Below, piece by piece: positions 44,136-56,184 of a stretch of 64,000 nt of DNA (the first letter of the stretch is position 1; each line of letters starts with the position of its first letter). Position numbers and translations under genes: made by a program. The stretch comes from Microglena sp. YARC (taxonomy: Eukaryota > Chlorophyta > Chlorophyceae > Chlamydomonadales > Chlamydomonadaceae): positions 11,871,491 through 11,935,490 of the forward strand of contig CM039467.1 of the NCBI GenBank assembly GCA_022414725.1, written 5' to 3'. Under the pieces are notes generated by a model, which had not been told where the DNA came from, ran no database searches, and saw only the letters and a program-made list of their open reading frames with translations.

Positions 44136-44605
44136 TGCGGGTGGAACTGTATGCTGTGAAACGAGCTAAAGATTACCGATGCAAGTATTACATATGCAAA
44201 GTTCCTTCTTGTAATTAGAATACACACATCAGGCTGGCTGAAGGCTGTGGTCGTGAAGTATGAAACGTGTCGTGCGTCTTATCTTGCATCCAAGTTTCGA
44301 TGGAGCTGATGCGATGGGTTTCTTCGGTTGATCGGCGGTGTATTGGTTATTATAACAACTCCAGTCCCTCCCAAACCCCGCGTTGAGCATTTTTGTAGTT
44401 GTGGATGGCTCTGCACCGCTTTGACTGGCCGTGTGGTGACTTGTAGGTGACCCTGGTATTGCTGTGCGGGAACTCAGAGAAGTGGTGGGAAGAAAACGAC
44501 TGGCTGTGCGCTGAAGTAAAATTCAAATTCCCAGTTGAGGCGGAGGTTGGAATTCGAAAGCTGGCTGATGTGCTGGAGACAGCCTGGAGACAGGATGGGG
44601 CCCCC

Positions 44606-46130
44606 CATGATATCAGGGCGCGCTGTCGGCCATGGCCGCGGCCATCCGCATCCGCCCTATCGGCCATCCAAAGGAGTGACCGACGTGCCAGCTCATAGGT
44701 CAGCACCGCCACCTCATCACATTGATTTGCCGGCTCAAAGGCAAATCTGTGGCGCCCGCGCATGCTAGCTCCAGGCGCAGGCGCTTAAGTAGTGGGCACC
44801 CTGGGGCGAGATACTCGCAACCTCGGAATTTCGAAAAAGATCTGCCCAATGATGCAAACAGCTTCCTCTCTTTCTTGTACAATTCTGCTGCCGAAGCTTC
44901 GTTTTGAGGCGAAGGTGCAGGAGCCTCGTTCTCAGCCTCGTCTCGAACAGTGCACACCCCCACTTCTAATACTGAAACTCGATCATGGAAAGATTCGTTC
45001 ACAGCCTCGTTCATAATGGGCGGCAGAGCAGACTACGCCTTGCCTCGAGAACTTGTTTTGTTTGAATGAGTTTGAATGTGTTTGATAGCTTCAAGTCATA
45101 ATTAATATGACCTAAACAAGTCATTTATTTGATGCCAATTCTTTTTCAACAATAGGGGGGCATTAATGAAGGTACCCCTTATTATTTAAAGATAAACAAG
45201 TAAAGGTCTTGACTTGCTATTATGTATTTTAACGTTCATCATTTTACAATCGTTTAAAAGTTTTGAATCCGTTTTATTATTAATGCTGGCCTACGTTGGA
45301 CAATTCTTTATGCTACATAGTTGCGATCTAGTAAGCTTCTACGTTTGTTTAGAAGCCCAAAACTTCTGTTTCCTTGTACTGTGCGGTCTTCAACCAAAAT
45401 TTTAAATTAGTCAAAAGCATACGAATTTTATGTCACATTTGGTTCCATATAAGATGACGTTTGGCAGCCCTTCTTTTCTAAACCTAATTCCAGCTACTTA
45501 ATTAACTGGAAAGAGCGAAGTCTAGAACCTTTGGTGATACTTGGTGTGTACTAGACCTATTGAGGGAAAGGCGATCGCAATAGGACTACCCGCAATTAAT
45601 ATGACCTGAACTTTTTTAATTGATAAGCAAAAAAGCCCATAGAGAATAATCATAATAAGGCCTAAACACAGGTCGAGTTCTGGAGAACTACATCACATCA
45701 TTTAAACTCGCAAGCTATCAAACACATTCAAACTCATTCAAACAAAACAAGTTCTCGAGGCAAGTTATGGAGTCACTAGGTGAGGGTGGTGGCGATGATG
45801 CTTAACACGGGTCAGAGGTAAGAATCAAATGTTCGCAAATGTGCAGGATATAGAAAGAAAGAAAGGAAGCTATTCGCATCACTGACTGGGCGTATATTTT
45901 TCAAAGTTCCGACGTTGCGAGTATCTCGCCCCTTGCTGCCCACTTCTCAAGCGCCTGCGCCTGGAGCTAGCATGCGCAGGCGCCACAGATTTGCCTTTGA
46001 GCCGGCAAATCAATGTGATGAGGTGGCGGTGCACGACCCGGCACGACCTATGAGCTGGCACGACGGTCACTCCTTTGGATGGCCGATAGGGCGGATGCAT
46101 CCGCGGATGGCCGAAAGCGCGCCCTGATAT
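44606..46130. mobile_element. Foldback (long inverted repeat) element
   Basis: Outer arms 44608-44880 and 45850-46127 are reverse complements at high similarity. Shared text includes ccatccaaaggagtgaccg, cacctcatcacattgatttg and gctagctccaggcgcaggcg. A second pair of arms, 45039-45092 and 45712-45765, is a 53-54-base near-perfect inverted repeat (cttgcctcgagaacttgttt onward). The about 600-base centre is AT-rich and non-coding. The open frames in the arms mirror one another and have no domain. Likely a foldback transposon or an inverted duplication between the two genes. Confidence 0.82.
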
Positions 46131-46394
46131 TCCCACCTGGGCCTCCCAGGGGCAGGGGCCTCCCCAAGTCGCATAACACGATACGATCGATTCGACCCAC
46201 TTTGATGCTCACTTTGAGGCGGCCGAGTCCCTACCGATCGTGATCATCCGAACCGACCGAACACGTCTACGTATGTGCAAGCCGGAAATAAGCTGTATTG
46301 AAAAGGTGTTGTTACGAACGCTGTAAGGGCACATTTAGTGGAATTTGATTACCGCCCTCAACTAAGCAGATACACCACGGTTACAAATGTCACT

Positions 46395-46583
46395 CTGGAG
46401 GAGGAGGAGGAGGAGCAATTTAACCTAAGGGTTCGGCGCCCGTGAGCGCCCTCGGGCGTCGCCAGCCGGCGTTGCGCATGACCTGCGGATGCCGAATGGA
46501 AGCTTCGAGACGCAGAAGACCGAGACCGAGACCGAGACCCAGACCGAGACCCCTCTGACCGAGACCCAGAACCAGAACCAGAT

Positions 46584-46632
<49 letters not shown>

Positions 46633-46735
46633 CAGACCCAGACCCGCCCAGACCCAGACCGATACACAGACCCAGACCGAGACCCAGACCGAGGCACAGA
46701 CCCAGACCGAGACACAGACCCACGAAACCACGACC
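46395..46735. repeat. (GACCGA)n/(GACCCA)n hexamer array
   Basis: Hexamers gaccga and gaccca alternate from about 46525 to 46725, with a (gag)n stretch at 46397-46413. The minus-strand Arg-Ser frame and plus-strand Glu-Thr frame are repeat translations, not genes. Confidence 0.9.
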
Positions 46736-46740
46736 GTGCG

Positions 46741-46772
46741 AGAGGTGACCGCCCGTCAGGGCGGTCACCTCT
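46741..46772. other. Perfect 14-bp hairpin followed by T5
   Basis: agaggtgaccgccc, loop gtca, then the exact reverse complement, then tagttttt. It directly abuts the hexamer array, 740 bases upstream of the ABCC start. It looks like a bacterial intrinsic terminator in shape, but in a nuclear genome it more likely marks a repeat end or a structured element. Confidence 0.6.
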
Positions 46773-46988
46773 AGTTTTTGCCCTGCGGGTAGTGGTATTC
46801 GCACCCACGGTCGGTCCTGAGCCGAGAGAAGTGACGACGCAGCCAAGTATTTTGGCTGGTAATCAGATAATTCGCCTCTCATCTGTCTGCAAATTTGCAA
46901 CATGGTTAGATAGTGAATACAGCCTTCTCATCCCACGTTTCGTTTTTAAGTTTTCGAATTCCCCACGATTGCTCCCAATGAAGCGGCG

Positions 46989-47515
46989 TTAAGTCACTTG
47001 ACCCCGATAGTAGCTTTGATCGAGTGTTACTGTGGTGCGCGGGTACGTGGGTTGACGTGAAGCGGATCGGGAGAGGGTGGGTTCACCGTTGCTCTTTGCT
47101 TTAAATTATAACCAATGTGACGTAATATGTATCTGAACCGGAATGTTGCCCTCACCGTACGCGTTGGCTTTGACACACTTCTGGACACCAGGCTGGACAC
47201 ACTGCCTCGGGTCCACGTTGGCCCCTCGTTGGCCCTCGCCCCCACACGGCCCATCTGGTACCTTGGCCATGTACTGGAGGGTGGATTGTGAGGTCAGTAC
47301 AGCCCCTGGTAGAGCCTCTCAGTACGTGGATGCCGCTTTCGGCATGTTCAGGCACCAGGAAGCTTGGCTACATATAGCAGACAAAATTCGCGGTAATACC
47401 TTCCTGTACAGACCCACTTCGGAACACCGAGATTGTTGATTCATCCCCCACATCGAGTTTCAAGTATTTCTAGGGACTATTGCAAGCACAAGCGTAGCCC
47501 GCAAACCTCGGCAGC
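46989..47515 (+). promoter_or_regulatory. Upstream region of the ABCC gene
   Basis: Contains aaccaatgtgacg at about 47112 (a CCAAT-like box) and no clear TATA box. The 5' UTR should lie just before ATG 47516 (context cagcatgagt). A short unsupported frame spans 47143-47439. No specific regulator can be named. Confidence 0.3.
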
Positions 47516-50285
47516 ATGAGTGCCAAGATCGCTAAGCTCGCAGACTCTTCTGCTGATGAGACTACTGCTTCCGACGAAAGGTCCTCTGCCTCGTCCTCAT
47601 CCTCCAGCGATGGGCCTGTAAAAGACGAGAAAGAGAGGCTTCCGTATGTTTGGACCACACGTAAATGGCCCCGCATCTTCTTTCTCGACATTGACACCTT
47701 CATCCACTTTGGCTATAAGCAACGACTTGAGCCGGAGGACCTGTTCGATGAGAAGACGGTTAACACAGAAAGCTTGTATTCCTACTTCGAGCCTGCCTGG
47801 TGAGTACAGGTCGTAGTGTGCCGATATAATGTTGCCCTGACTCTATGATTGATCGCATGTTGAGCTTACCCATTTCGTATCATAAGGTTGTCACGTCAGA
47901 ACCTAGGATGAAGTTGAATCCCCACGACATACCAGACCACTACGTTCGCGCAAAATTCGTGCCCTTGCATTAAGCATTCACTGCGGTCCTTGAGCACTGG
48001 GGGCCGGTCCTCTTAACATGCGTTCGAGCGTCCTTGAACGCGAGAAGGAAGTAATGCCCTGCTGTGATTTCAGTGCTGGCTGACCTACCTACCCTGCTTT
48101 AGCAGAGTCGTCAGCTCGTGTTCTTTTGCCTGATATTTTTCTTTCCTTGTGCGCGTGCAGGGAGGCGGAGCAGGTGAAGGAGAAACCCTTCTTACTTCGG
48201 TCTCTCATTGCTGGAAACTACCCTGTGCTGATTATCACGGCATTTCTGTATGGAGCCTCGCAAGCGGCTCAGCTGGCTGGCCCACTGATATTGCAGCAGA
48301 TTGTCCAGGGTCTTGCCTGTCAGCCTTTCAGGGATGTTCCAGGAGTAACATGTATTGAGAAGACCAGCCTGTACTAGTGAGTAAAGCATGCATAAGATGC
48401 TAGTACACCACACCATTTTTGTGCTTTCCCAATGCAACTTAGGAATGCAGTGAGCTGTCTGCTAGTTTCCACGTTTGCCAATACTTTTTTTTCATCCACA
48501 GTTACTAGTTGTGCCCATGTTCAGATCTGCCAGTTGGGAGAGTAGTGATTATGCTGGGTTCATTTCCGTGGTAAAGCTTGCAAACTGTAGTATTATGCGG
48601 CACCTGTGTTTGATGCCTTCTAATCTAACCCAGGAATGCAGTTTGCCGTGTGCGACACCAATATTGCCTTTTCTCTGTTGTACTCAGTAGTTAAAATCAT
48701 CCTCATGCCAGAGCTGTCAGTTGGGAGGTTGATGAGTATGCTGGTTTTGTTTTTGAGGTAGTTTAAGGCAAATGTTCATCACAGCTCCTCCACATGATTC
48801 GAACTTCTGCCCCCCCCCCCCCCCCCCTTCCCCCCCCACTACCATCGCAGCTACTGCATCGGTCTCTTTATTGCTCCTGCGATCCAGGCAATTTGTGAGA
48901 ACCACAACATGTTTTTGCTCTACCGCTTGGGCACTCGCATGCGTAATGCCCTCATGGCGTCGATCTACCGCAAGTGCCTGAAGCTAAGCAACACCTCCAT
49001 GCAATCAGAGAGTACAGGGAAGGTAGTGACGCTGATGTCTAACGATGCCCAGAAGGTCCAGGACGCAATGTTCGCCATTCACGCACTTTGGGCCACTCCC
49101 CTTTTCATCATTGCCGTCATTATCCTCCTGTGGTTCCAAGTCAAATGGGCTACTTTTGTGGGACTGGGCATCATGCTTCTACTCGTCCCATGTACAGCGT
49201 TCCTAGCTGCTAAGTTGGGCTCGTACCGCAGGCAGATCTTGAAGTACACTGAGAAGCGTGTAGGCCTGATGTCCGAGATCATCAACGGCATGCAGATGAT
49301 CAAGACCTATGCTTGGGAGGTGAGATCCACTGTTTTTCTTTCCGGATATCTCGGCTACTAACAGCAGCTCCTAGGTAGCTCCCCTGGCTGGGTAATCTGC
49401 AAATCCTAGAGCAGCGCAAAATACCCATGAAGCTGATGTGATTACTAAGCCCAGTGGCTGGCTGAGGGAGCAACCTAGAAGCTGCAGCTCGTAGTAAAAA
49501 ATAAAGACTGGTAAGTCCTTGAAGGAATCACTGGTGCTTTGTCATGGGCTGCCTCCCATGTCCTAGGATTCATAGCTTAATTTTTGTAGCTGCTAACCGC
49601 AGCTTCTAGGCAGCTCCCCCTGGCTTCCCACCCAGCTAAACCTGAAGCATGGGAGTGCATCTGGAAGCTGGTTTAATAGTCTTTCCAGGACTGGTGAAAA
49701 CTTGGGACTCAGCCCAGTGGCAAGCTCAGGGAACTGTTGAGAGGGTGATGCTTGAGACCAAAAACGTCTGCCAGATTGTTGAGGCCTGTGCGCACCTGAT
49801 TCTTGTACAGTGGAGAAGGGAAGCTATGATGTTGATCACATCCTAACAGTGAGGCAGAACAGTCTTTGTCCTTGCATGTAGACATGGATGTGTAATGTCG
49901 GCAACAAAATCTCTAACAACTCTGATGCTAACTCTTTGCTGCGTATCATGATCGCAGAGTTCTTTCCAAGAGAAGGTGCAGGAACAGAGGCGAGGAGAGC
50001 ATAGGATCATGAAGAGCATTGCTCTATGGCAGGGCGTCTTTGGTGTGATCATGTTCACAGGCCCTGTTCTTGTCTCCATCTTCTGCTTTGGCTCTTACAC
50101 TCTAGCTGGCAATACCCTGTCGGCTGCCAATGCCTACACTGCCTTGGCTTACTTCTCCCTTCTGCGCTTCCCCATGAGCTTCCTCCCCATGCTGATCACC
50201 ATGATTGTGAACGCCTTGATTGCCATCAAGCGAATCCAAGGTTTCCTGGAGAGGTCTGAGACAACAATGGCCGAGGTGAGTTGCA

Positions 50286-50320
<35 letters not shown>

Positions 50321-53300
50321 ACTCACTCATTCACTCACTCACTCACTGCCACACACCACTTACACTTTTACTCTGGTTTTTGCCCTCCTCTTCCTCTCCG
50401 ATTCACCATTGCCACACCATTCATTTATTTGCCCTGTTGCTAGCTTCGCTCTTTCTCTCCAATTTACAACCGCTTCACATCTTGCTTGCTTGCCCAGCCG
50501 ATTTTCGTCGTTGCTAGCTTCCCTCTTTCTCTCCAATTCACCACCCCACATCTCACTAAATGCCGTGTCGGGTCCTAGCCTTCCTCTTTCTCTCCAATTC
50601 TCCTTCGCTACACTATCCTGATTCCTCACATCCCTTGCCTACACACAGACTGGCGAGGATGATGAGGGTGGTGTTGGAGTTGAGAAGGGTGTTGTCTCCG
50701 TCAAGGATGGGGAGTTCTGCTGGGACCCTGAGCTGGAGAAGGCAACTCTTAGCAACATCAGTTTCGAGGCGAAGCCTGGCACCTTGACAATGATTGTTGG
50801 AAGTGTTGGCTCTGGAAAGTCAAGCATGCTCGCATCGCTGCTGGGCCACATCACCAAGCGAGCTGGCTCAGTGCGCATTGCTGGCACCGTTGCTTATGTG
50901 GCGCAGACAGCCTGGATCATGAATGATACTCTGCAGGAGAACATCCTCATGGGCTCTGCTCTGGATGAGAAGAGGTGAGGCGCTACGAGCATAAGTAAGG
51001 GGTGTGGGGGGAATGAGCGGGTGCTGACGCCGGTTGTGTTGGGGACCTGTGTGTTTGGGGGGGTGAACTTTGTGCAAGCTAGAGCTGGTTTAAGGAACAT
51101 GTGAGTTAGTGTTTGTGTGGTGCTTCTGGGCAGTTGGGTGAATGAGCGGTGGGTGTGTTGAGGGTGGGTGGGCAGTACACATGTTCTCCTTCTGTGAGGT
51201 TCTTATAAATGTTTTGATTGAGGAATGGGTTGGAATTACCAGAGAGAGATGGCTGGCCAGAGCTATTATGTTCATTTTGTATGAGGAACAGCTTCTAGGC
51301 AGGTCCCTTACTGGCTATACAGCCAAGCCCAACACAACCTAATGCATTTGGAAGCTGACAGAATCTGCTGTCCAGGTCTGCTGAAAATTTGGGTGTAACT
51401 AAGTGGCTGGCTTGAGGTGCTTTGTAGAATCGTTCTCACGTAGCCGAAAAGAAAAAGTCTGTATGTGGCGCTCCAAACCTCACCATCTTTTTCAGGATCA
51501 CCATGCTTGTATCTGCATCATCATTCTCATCCTCATAGACAGTATCACCATGCCTGCAGATCCCCTTCTCTATTCCACTCAAGAGAAGGTCTTTAAAGGG
51601 TGTCTCCACACTCTGGCGAATCCTTTGCTTTTGTATCTCTTCTACTTGTATCATCCTGATCATCATAATCATTCTTATCACCATGATCATTCTGATAGTC
51701 ATTATCACCCTGATCATTATTATCATCTTTCTGCTGTGGCCAGGTATCGTATGGCTATCAAGTCATCTCAGCTGGAGCCTGACTTGAAGATCATGGACTT
51801 GGGCGACTTGACAGAGATTGGTGACAGGGGCATTACCCTGAGTGGTGGACAGAAGCAGCGAGTCTCCATCGCACGCGCTGTTTACTATGATGCTGACATT
51901 GTGCTTCTAGATGACCCCCTTTCTGCTGTGGACTCGCACGTTGGCCGGGCTCTGTTTGAGACCTGCATCCGCGGTCCTCTGAAGAACAAGACCGTCCTTC
52001 TCGTCACCAACGCCCTGCATCACTTACCTCATGCTGACAACATCATCTGGATCGACAACAACACGATCAAGTGCCAGGGCACGTACCAAGAGCTAGTGGC
52101 TAATGGGCTGAACATTGCTGAGCTGGCACATATTGACGATGAGGATGCTGAAGCTACTCCTGACCAGGAGTCTGCAGGCACTAAGCTGGACACTGCAGTT
52201 GACGCTATTGTCAAGGGGAAGGAGAAGGATTTGAAGGATCCTTCCAGCAGGAAGAGTACTGATAGGAAGAGTGTGGACATTGACAGTAAGCTCACCCTTG
52301 TTCGCCAGGCAGAGAATGGCAACAAGAACCTGACTGGTATTGAAATGCGCGAGGAGGGCAATGTGAGGAGTGAGGTGCTGAAGGAGTACATGGACTGTGG
52401 AGGTGGCTGGATGTTAATAGTCATCATAGGCTTCCTGATGGCTATTGAGCAGTCGATCGGTGTCTGGACCAACCGCTGGGTGGGTCTTTGGTTCTCTGAC
52501 AACTACGACAAGAGCACTGGATTCTACCTTGGCATCTACGCTGTCTTTGGATTGGCCTTCGGAACTGCTACCTTTGTAAGGTCTGTCGTCTTCCTGTTCA
52601 CCTGCGTGCGCGCCGCCGTCAATCTGCACAACAAGCTGCTGGGCCACGTGCTTGTGCTGCCCAAGCACTTCTTTGACACCAACCCAGCTGGCCGAGTTCT
52701 AAACCGCTTCTCTCGTGACACAGACGTGATGGACAATGTCTTGTCCCTCTCCGTGACCCAGTTTCTGAACTGCATCGCCACCTACGTTGCCACTCTGATT
52801 GTGATTGCCATCGCCACCGTGTGGTTTGCCATTGCCATCCCCCCTCTCACCGTCATCTACGTAGTGATTCAGCGCTACTACATCCCTGCTGCCAGGGAGC
52901 TGCAGCGCATCGAGTCTATCACCCGCTCCCCCATCTACACCAAGTTTGCTGAGGCTATGGCTGGCATGACCACCATCAGGGCATACAGGAAGGAGGAGCA
53001 CTTCACAGGCGTGAGTGACCGTCTGATGGAGACCAACGCCAAGGCCTTTGTGACACAGAAGCTGGCCTCCGCATGGTTGGCTATGAGACTGGACATCATG
53101 GGACTTGCTATCTTGACTGGCACAGGTGCCCTGGTCATTGCTGGCAATGTCGACCCCTCTCTTGCTGGCCTTGCCATCATGTATGCCCTGGACCTGACCA
53201 GGTTCTTGAAGCAAGGCACAGCTATGGCTGCCAAGTCCGAGGCGGACTTCAACTCTGTTGAGCGCATCGTCCAGTACCTGGACCCCTTGCCCGAGTCTGC

Positions 53301-54579
53301 TCCCGATACTGACCCCGAGGTGCTGGCCACTATGGACCCTAACTGGCCCAAGTTTGGTGGCATTAAGGTCGACAACCTGCACATGAGATACAGGGCAGAT
53401 ATGCCATTGGTTCTCAAGGGCATCAGCTTCAATATCAACCCTGGAGACAAGGTTGGTCTGGTGGGCCGAACTGGGAGTGGCAAGTCCTCACTGCTGCTTG
53501 TTATGCTGCGAATGATTGAGCTTGAGAAGGGCAGCATCGTCATCGATGGGGTGGACATTGCGACACTGGGTGTCCGCCATCTGCGCTCGAAGATGTCAGT
53601 CATCCCCCAGGACCCTTTCATGTTCAGTGGCTCTGTGCGCACCAATCTGGACCCCTTTGGCAAGAGCGATGATGACATCCTGTGGGAGTGTCTGGATAGT
53701 GTTGGCCTGAAGAAGGTGATTTCTGAACTTGAGGGGAAGATGGACTATATTGTGGCTGACAATGGCGCCAACTTCTCTCTGGGCCAGCGTCAACTGTTCT
53801 GCATGGCCCGAGCCATGCTGCGCAAGAACCGCATCCTTATGTTAGACGAGGCCACAGCAAGTGTGGACCTAGACACTGACAACCTGCTGCAGACGGCCAT
53901 TAGGATTAAGTTTGCCGACTGCACCATGATGACCATTGCTCATCGCCTGAACACCATCATGGACTCCGACATGTGTGTGGTGATGGATAAAGGAAGGGTG
54001 ATTGAGTGTGGAGAGCCTCATGCATTGTTGCAAGCTGACACCGGTATGTTCACAAGCATGGTTAACATGTCTGGCAAATCCTCATCACGCTACTTGAAGA
54101 GTCTGGCCCGAGATGCTAGCTCAGTGCGGGGCTCACTTAAGAGGGATATGTCCCACGGGGGAAGTGAGGTAGAGAGTAGCTCCCACAGCTTTGCGAGCAG
54201 CTCGGGCGATATTGAAGGATCTCACCCAGTGCAGCGCAGTGCATCCGACGTGTCAAGCGGCAAGGCTAAAGACTCCGCCTCAAGCCACTCGGTACGCAGT
54301 AAGCCAAGCCACTTGGCCCCCAGGCTAGAATCTGTAGCCGAGCCGGCACGAGGAGCCTCTATTGACCTCCAAGTCCTGAGGTCTAACGCTGATGCCCAAA
54401 ACCCGCTGATGGCTGTAAACCCCTTGGCAGCTGTTGAAGAAGCAGTCGATCCTGAGAGCGCAGGCGCTCATGCTGCTCCCGGCACCGTGCACATCCAGAT
54501 GGAGGATGATGCACCAGCCACAAGCAGTTTGGGCAGTGATGATGTTAAGGATGATGTACGTAGGGACGCTCCCAAGTAG
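47516..54579 (+). CDS. ABC transporter, subfamily C (MRP-type full transporter)
   Basis: join(47516..47799, 48161..48376, 48851..49319, 49958..50275, 50649..50974, 51744..54579), all GT-AG and in frame: 1,482 aa. No TMD0; a 94-residue cytosolic N-terminus (PYVWTTRKWPRIFF) leads into TMD1 (about 105-410; LYRLGTRMRNALMASIYRK, then TGKVVTLMSNDAQKV). NBD1 has Walker A GSVGSGKSS (480-488), LSGGQKQR (570-577) and Walker B DIVLLDD. TMD2 spans about 757-1050, and the linker before it is acidic and Ser/Lys-rich. NBD2 has GRTGSGKSS (about 1112), SLGQRQ (about 1216) and RILMLDEATASVD. In the ABCC family NBD1 typically ends its Walker B in Asp, as here (LLDDP against LLDEA in NBD2), so only site 2 is expected to be fully catalytic. 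A Ser/Asp-rich tail of about 170 residues follows NBD2. Likely exports conjugates or other organic anions across the plasma membrane or tonoplast; the substrate is unknown. Confidence 0.95.
48810..48837 (+). repeat. C18 run forming a polypyrimidine tract
   Basis: C18, then tt, then a further C run, just upstream of the ABCC exon-3 acceptor (accatcgcag/ctactgc). Here a homopolymer appears to serve as the polypyrimidine tract of a 3' splice site. Confidence 0.8.
49340..49505. mobile_element. TIR element in ABCC intron 3
   Basis: atctcggctactaacagcag, ctcctaggtagctcccctgg at the left; gagggagcaacctagaagct, gcagctcgtagtaaaaaata at the right. Family of 11225-11420. Confidence 0.78.
49585..49750. 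mobile_element. Second TIR element in ABCC intron 3
   Basis: tgctaaccgcagcttctagg, cagctccccctggc at the left; gcccagtggcaagctcaggg at the right, with a degenerate right end. Same family as the neighbour, with which it makes up about half of this intron. Confidence 0.72.
50285..50640. repeat. (CT)n and tandem repeats in ABCC intron 4
   Basis: (tc)n at 50288-50320 and (actc)n after it. Then three to four units of about 65-75 bases share gctagcttccctctttctct and ccaattcaccac. They leave the intron strongly pyrimidine-rich on the coding strand. Confidence 0.8.
51280..51450. mobile_element. TIR element in ABCC intron 5
   Basis: cagcttctaggcaggtccct at the left; ggctggcttgaggtgctttg, tagccgaaaagaaaaag at the right. 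Same family. Intron 5 also holds (atcatcctg)n-type repeats at 51640-51725. The frame stays open from 51403 into exon 6 by chance. Confidence 0.72.
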
Positions 54580-56180
54580 GCATTGATTGATGCCTCCTGC
54601 TAGTCAGACAGTTCGGTACCATGCAGATGAAGACTGAAAGGGGTGAGCTGCGACTCCCACCAATTTGTCACAAGGAATGGTACATCTGGTGGTCACTTGA
54701 CCTGTCAATCTCATATAATGTGTCGAGTAGTCTGGCCTTGCAATCAAGGCAATGCTAATACCTCTTTTTGGTATTGAGAGGAAATGTATGAGCCATCCAA
54801 TGGCCAACTGACCTCAGTTCGGCCTGGAGTAGGTCAGAGGGCTGTCGCAACAGTGAGGGGTTTGATTACCAAGGTTGAGGAATAAGTCTCACCATAGAAG
54901 GGTGTAATTAGTAATAGCAGATTTGTTGCGGTAAACTACCGAAGCGTATATTATGCCACAGGGATTTTTGAAAAATCTGTTACAAAATAAAGGAAATGAT
55001 AGGTTGAAGCTGCATGAGCGATTTATTCCCCGTAGTTTCCAGGAGCCTGATGGTTTGGATATTGAAACCACCAATATTGGCTGCCTGATGAACTTTGAGG
55101 GATGTAGCCGCTAGGAGGCTTTGGAGTGAAGGTTGATGAATAAAAGCATTATAATGCTTTTAAAAGATTATAGAGAAGCGGTTGAGGGCAGAATTGGGCA
55201 GTAACATCCCGAATTAATAATTGAAGGTCAGGTGGGCTTGTCGTGTCCAGATGATCCATTGCCCATTGACGTAGGAAGGTAGGTTGATTAGCTCACGCCA
55301 CAACAAAGACATGTAGTTTTCTTCTCTGTAATTGTCTTGCAATGGCACAGTGGGTGCACTGTAGCAGTGCTCTGAATGTGCTCATTCTGACGCGCGTGAT
55401 GTTTGAGTGATCAAGTTTGGTGATGGAGGATTTTGACAAAATAGGTAATATGGTTGGTTGGGTAAGGTTTTTTCTTCTTCGTCTTAACTTCATATTGGAG
55501 AGTATCTAGGAGAGAAGGGCTGCGAGTCTCTTGTGGTTCATGCATTTGCTTTTTTCTGCCTCCGTTACCATTTCTTTGGGCATGTCCCATTTATGTAGGC
55601 TGTTTGCATTTACACACAGCTTTTCTTTTCTGAGGCAGGTCAACAACTTTTTCGTTGGTTTTTGTGGTATGGTGCCTAGGTGTGAACTGTTTGTTCCCAG
55701 CATTAGGTTTCACATTGCTAGGATGGATCCTCACTTGGTGAAGTGCTCGCTGTTATCTTGCTTGCTAGCTGCAATCTTGCCTTTCTTTTGCTAGGGATTT
55801 GTAGGTAGACCCCTCTTGGATGTAGTGGTGGGGGTTGTCTTCCGCTAACAATGGTTGGTAGTCGACAACGTACAACATTGTAAAAACAAATTCCCCCTCA
55901 TGACTCGTGTAGGTTATGTTTCAGCCCTTCAGTACCGTACCGAGTCTGGTCCGCCGCCAAGTATGGTGCACAAAATCTTCCACATTCTGGAGCAGTATCA
56001 TCTGAAGTTTTGTTTCACAACATAACATTGCGAACGACAGGCCATGGAGGATCAGTTGCAACGTATGACATGGGGCAGTATCGTTCGAGCCTGGCAACAT
56101 GGAGATGACTACTGCAAGGCGTGATCTGATAGCCGCTCCCACCAAAACGTCTCTCGAAAAGGAACACTGGTGCTTGGTAA
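54580..56180. other. Downstream of ABCC; no clear gene
   Basis: The ABCC 3' UTR should lie in the first few hundred bases. Several short minus-strand frames (55293-55703, e.g. KEMVTEAEKSKCMNHKRLAALLS) look slightly protein-like but carry stops and shifts. They could be a decayed transposon gene, and I recognise no family. Confidence 0.35.
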
Positions 56181-56184
56181 ACCC

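Noticed and set aside
44000..44227. 76-codon N-terminal extension of the PsbP-family protein
   Set aside because: Would put a long aromatic and hydrophobic stretch before a complete bipartite transit peptide, and a TATA-like element lies inside it.
46358..46992. Arg-Ser (SR-protein-like) and Glu-Thr frames
   Set aside because: Hexamer repeat translation on both strands; no RRM or other domain attached.
55293..55794. Short protein-like frames on both strands
   Set aside because: Interrupted and overlapping, with no recognisable motif; not enough to call a gene or name a transposon.
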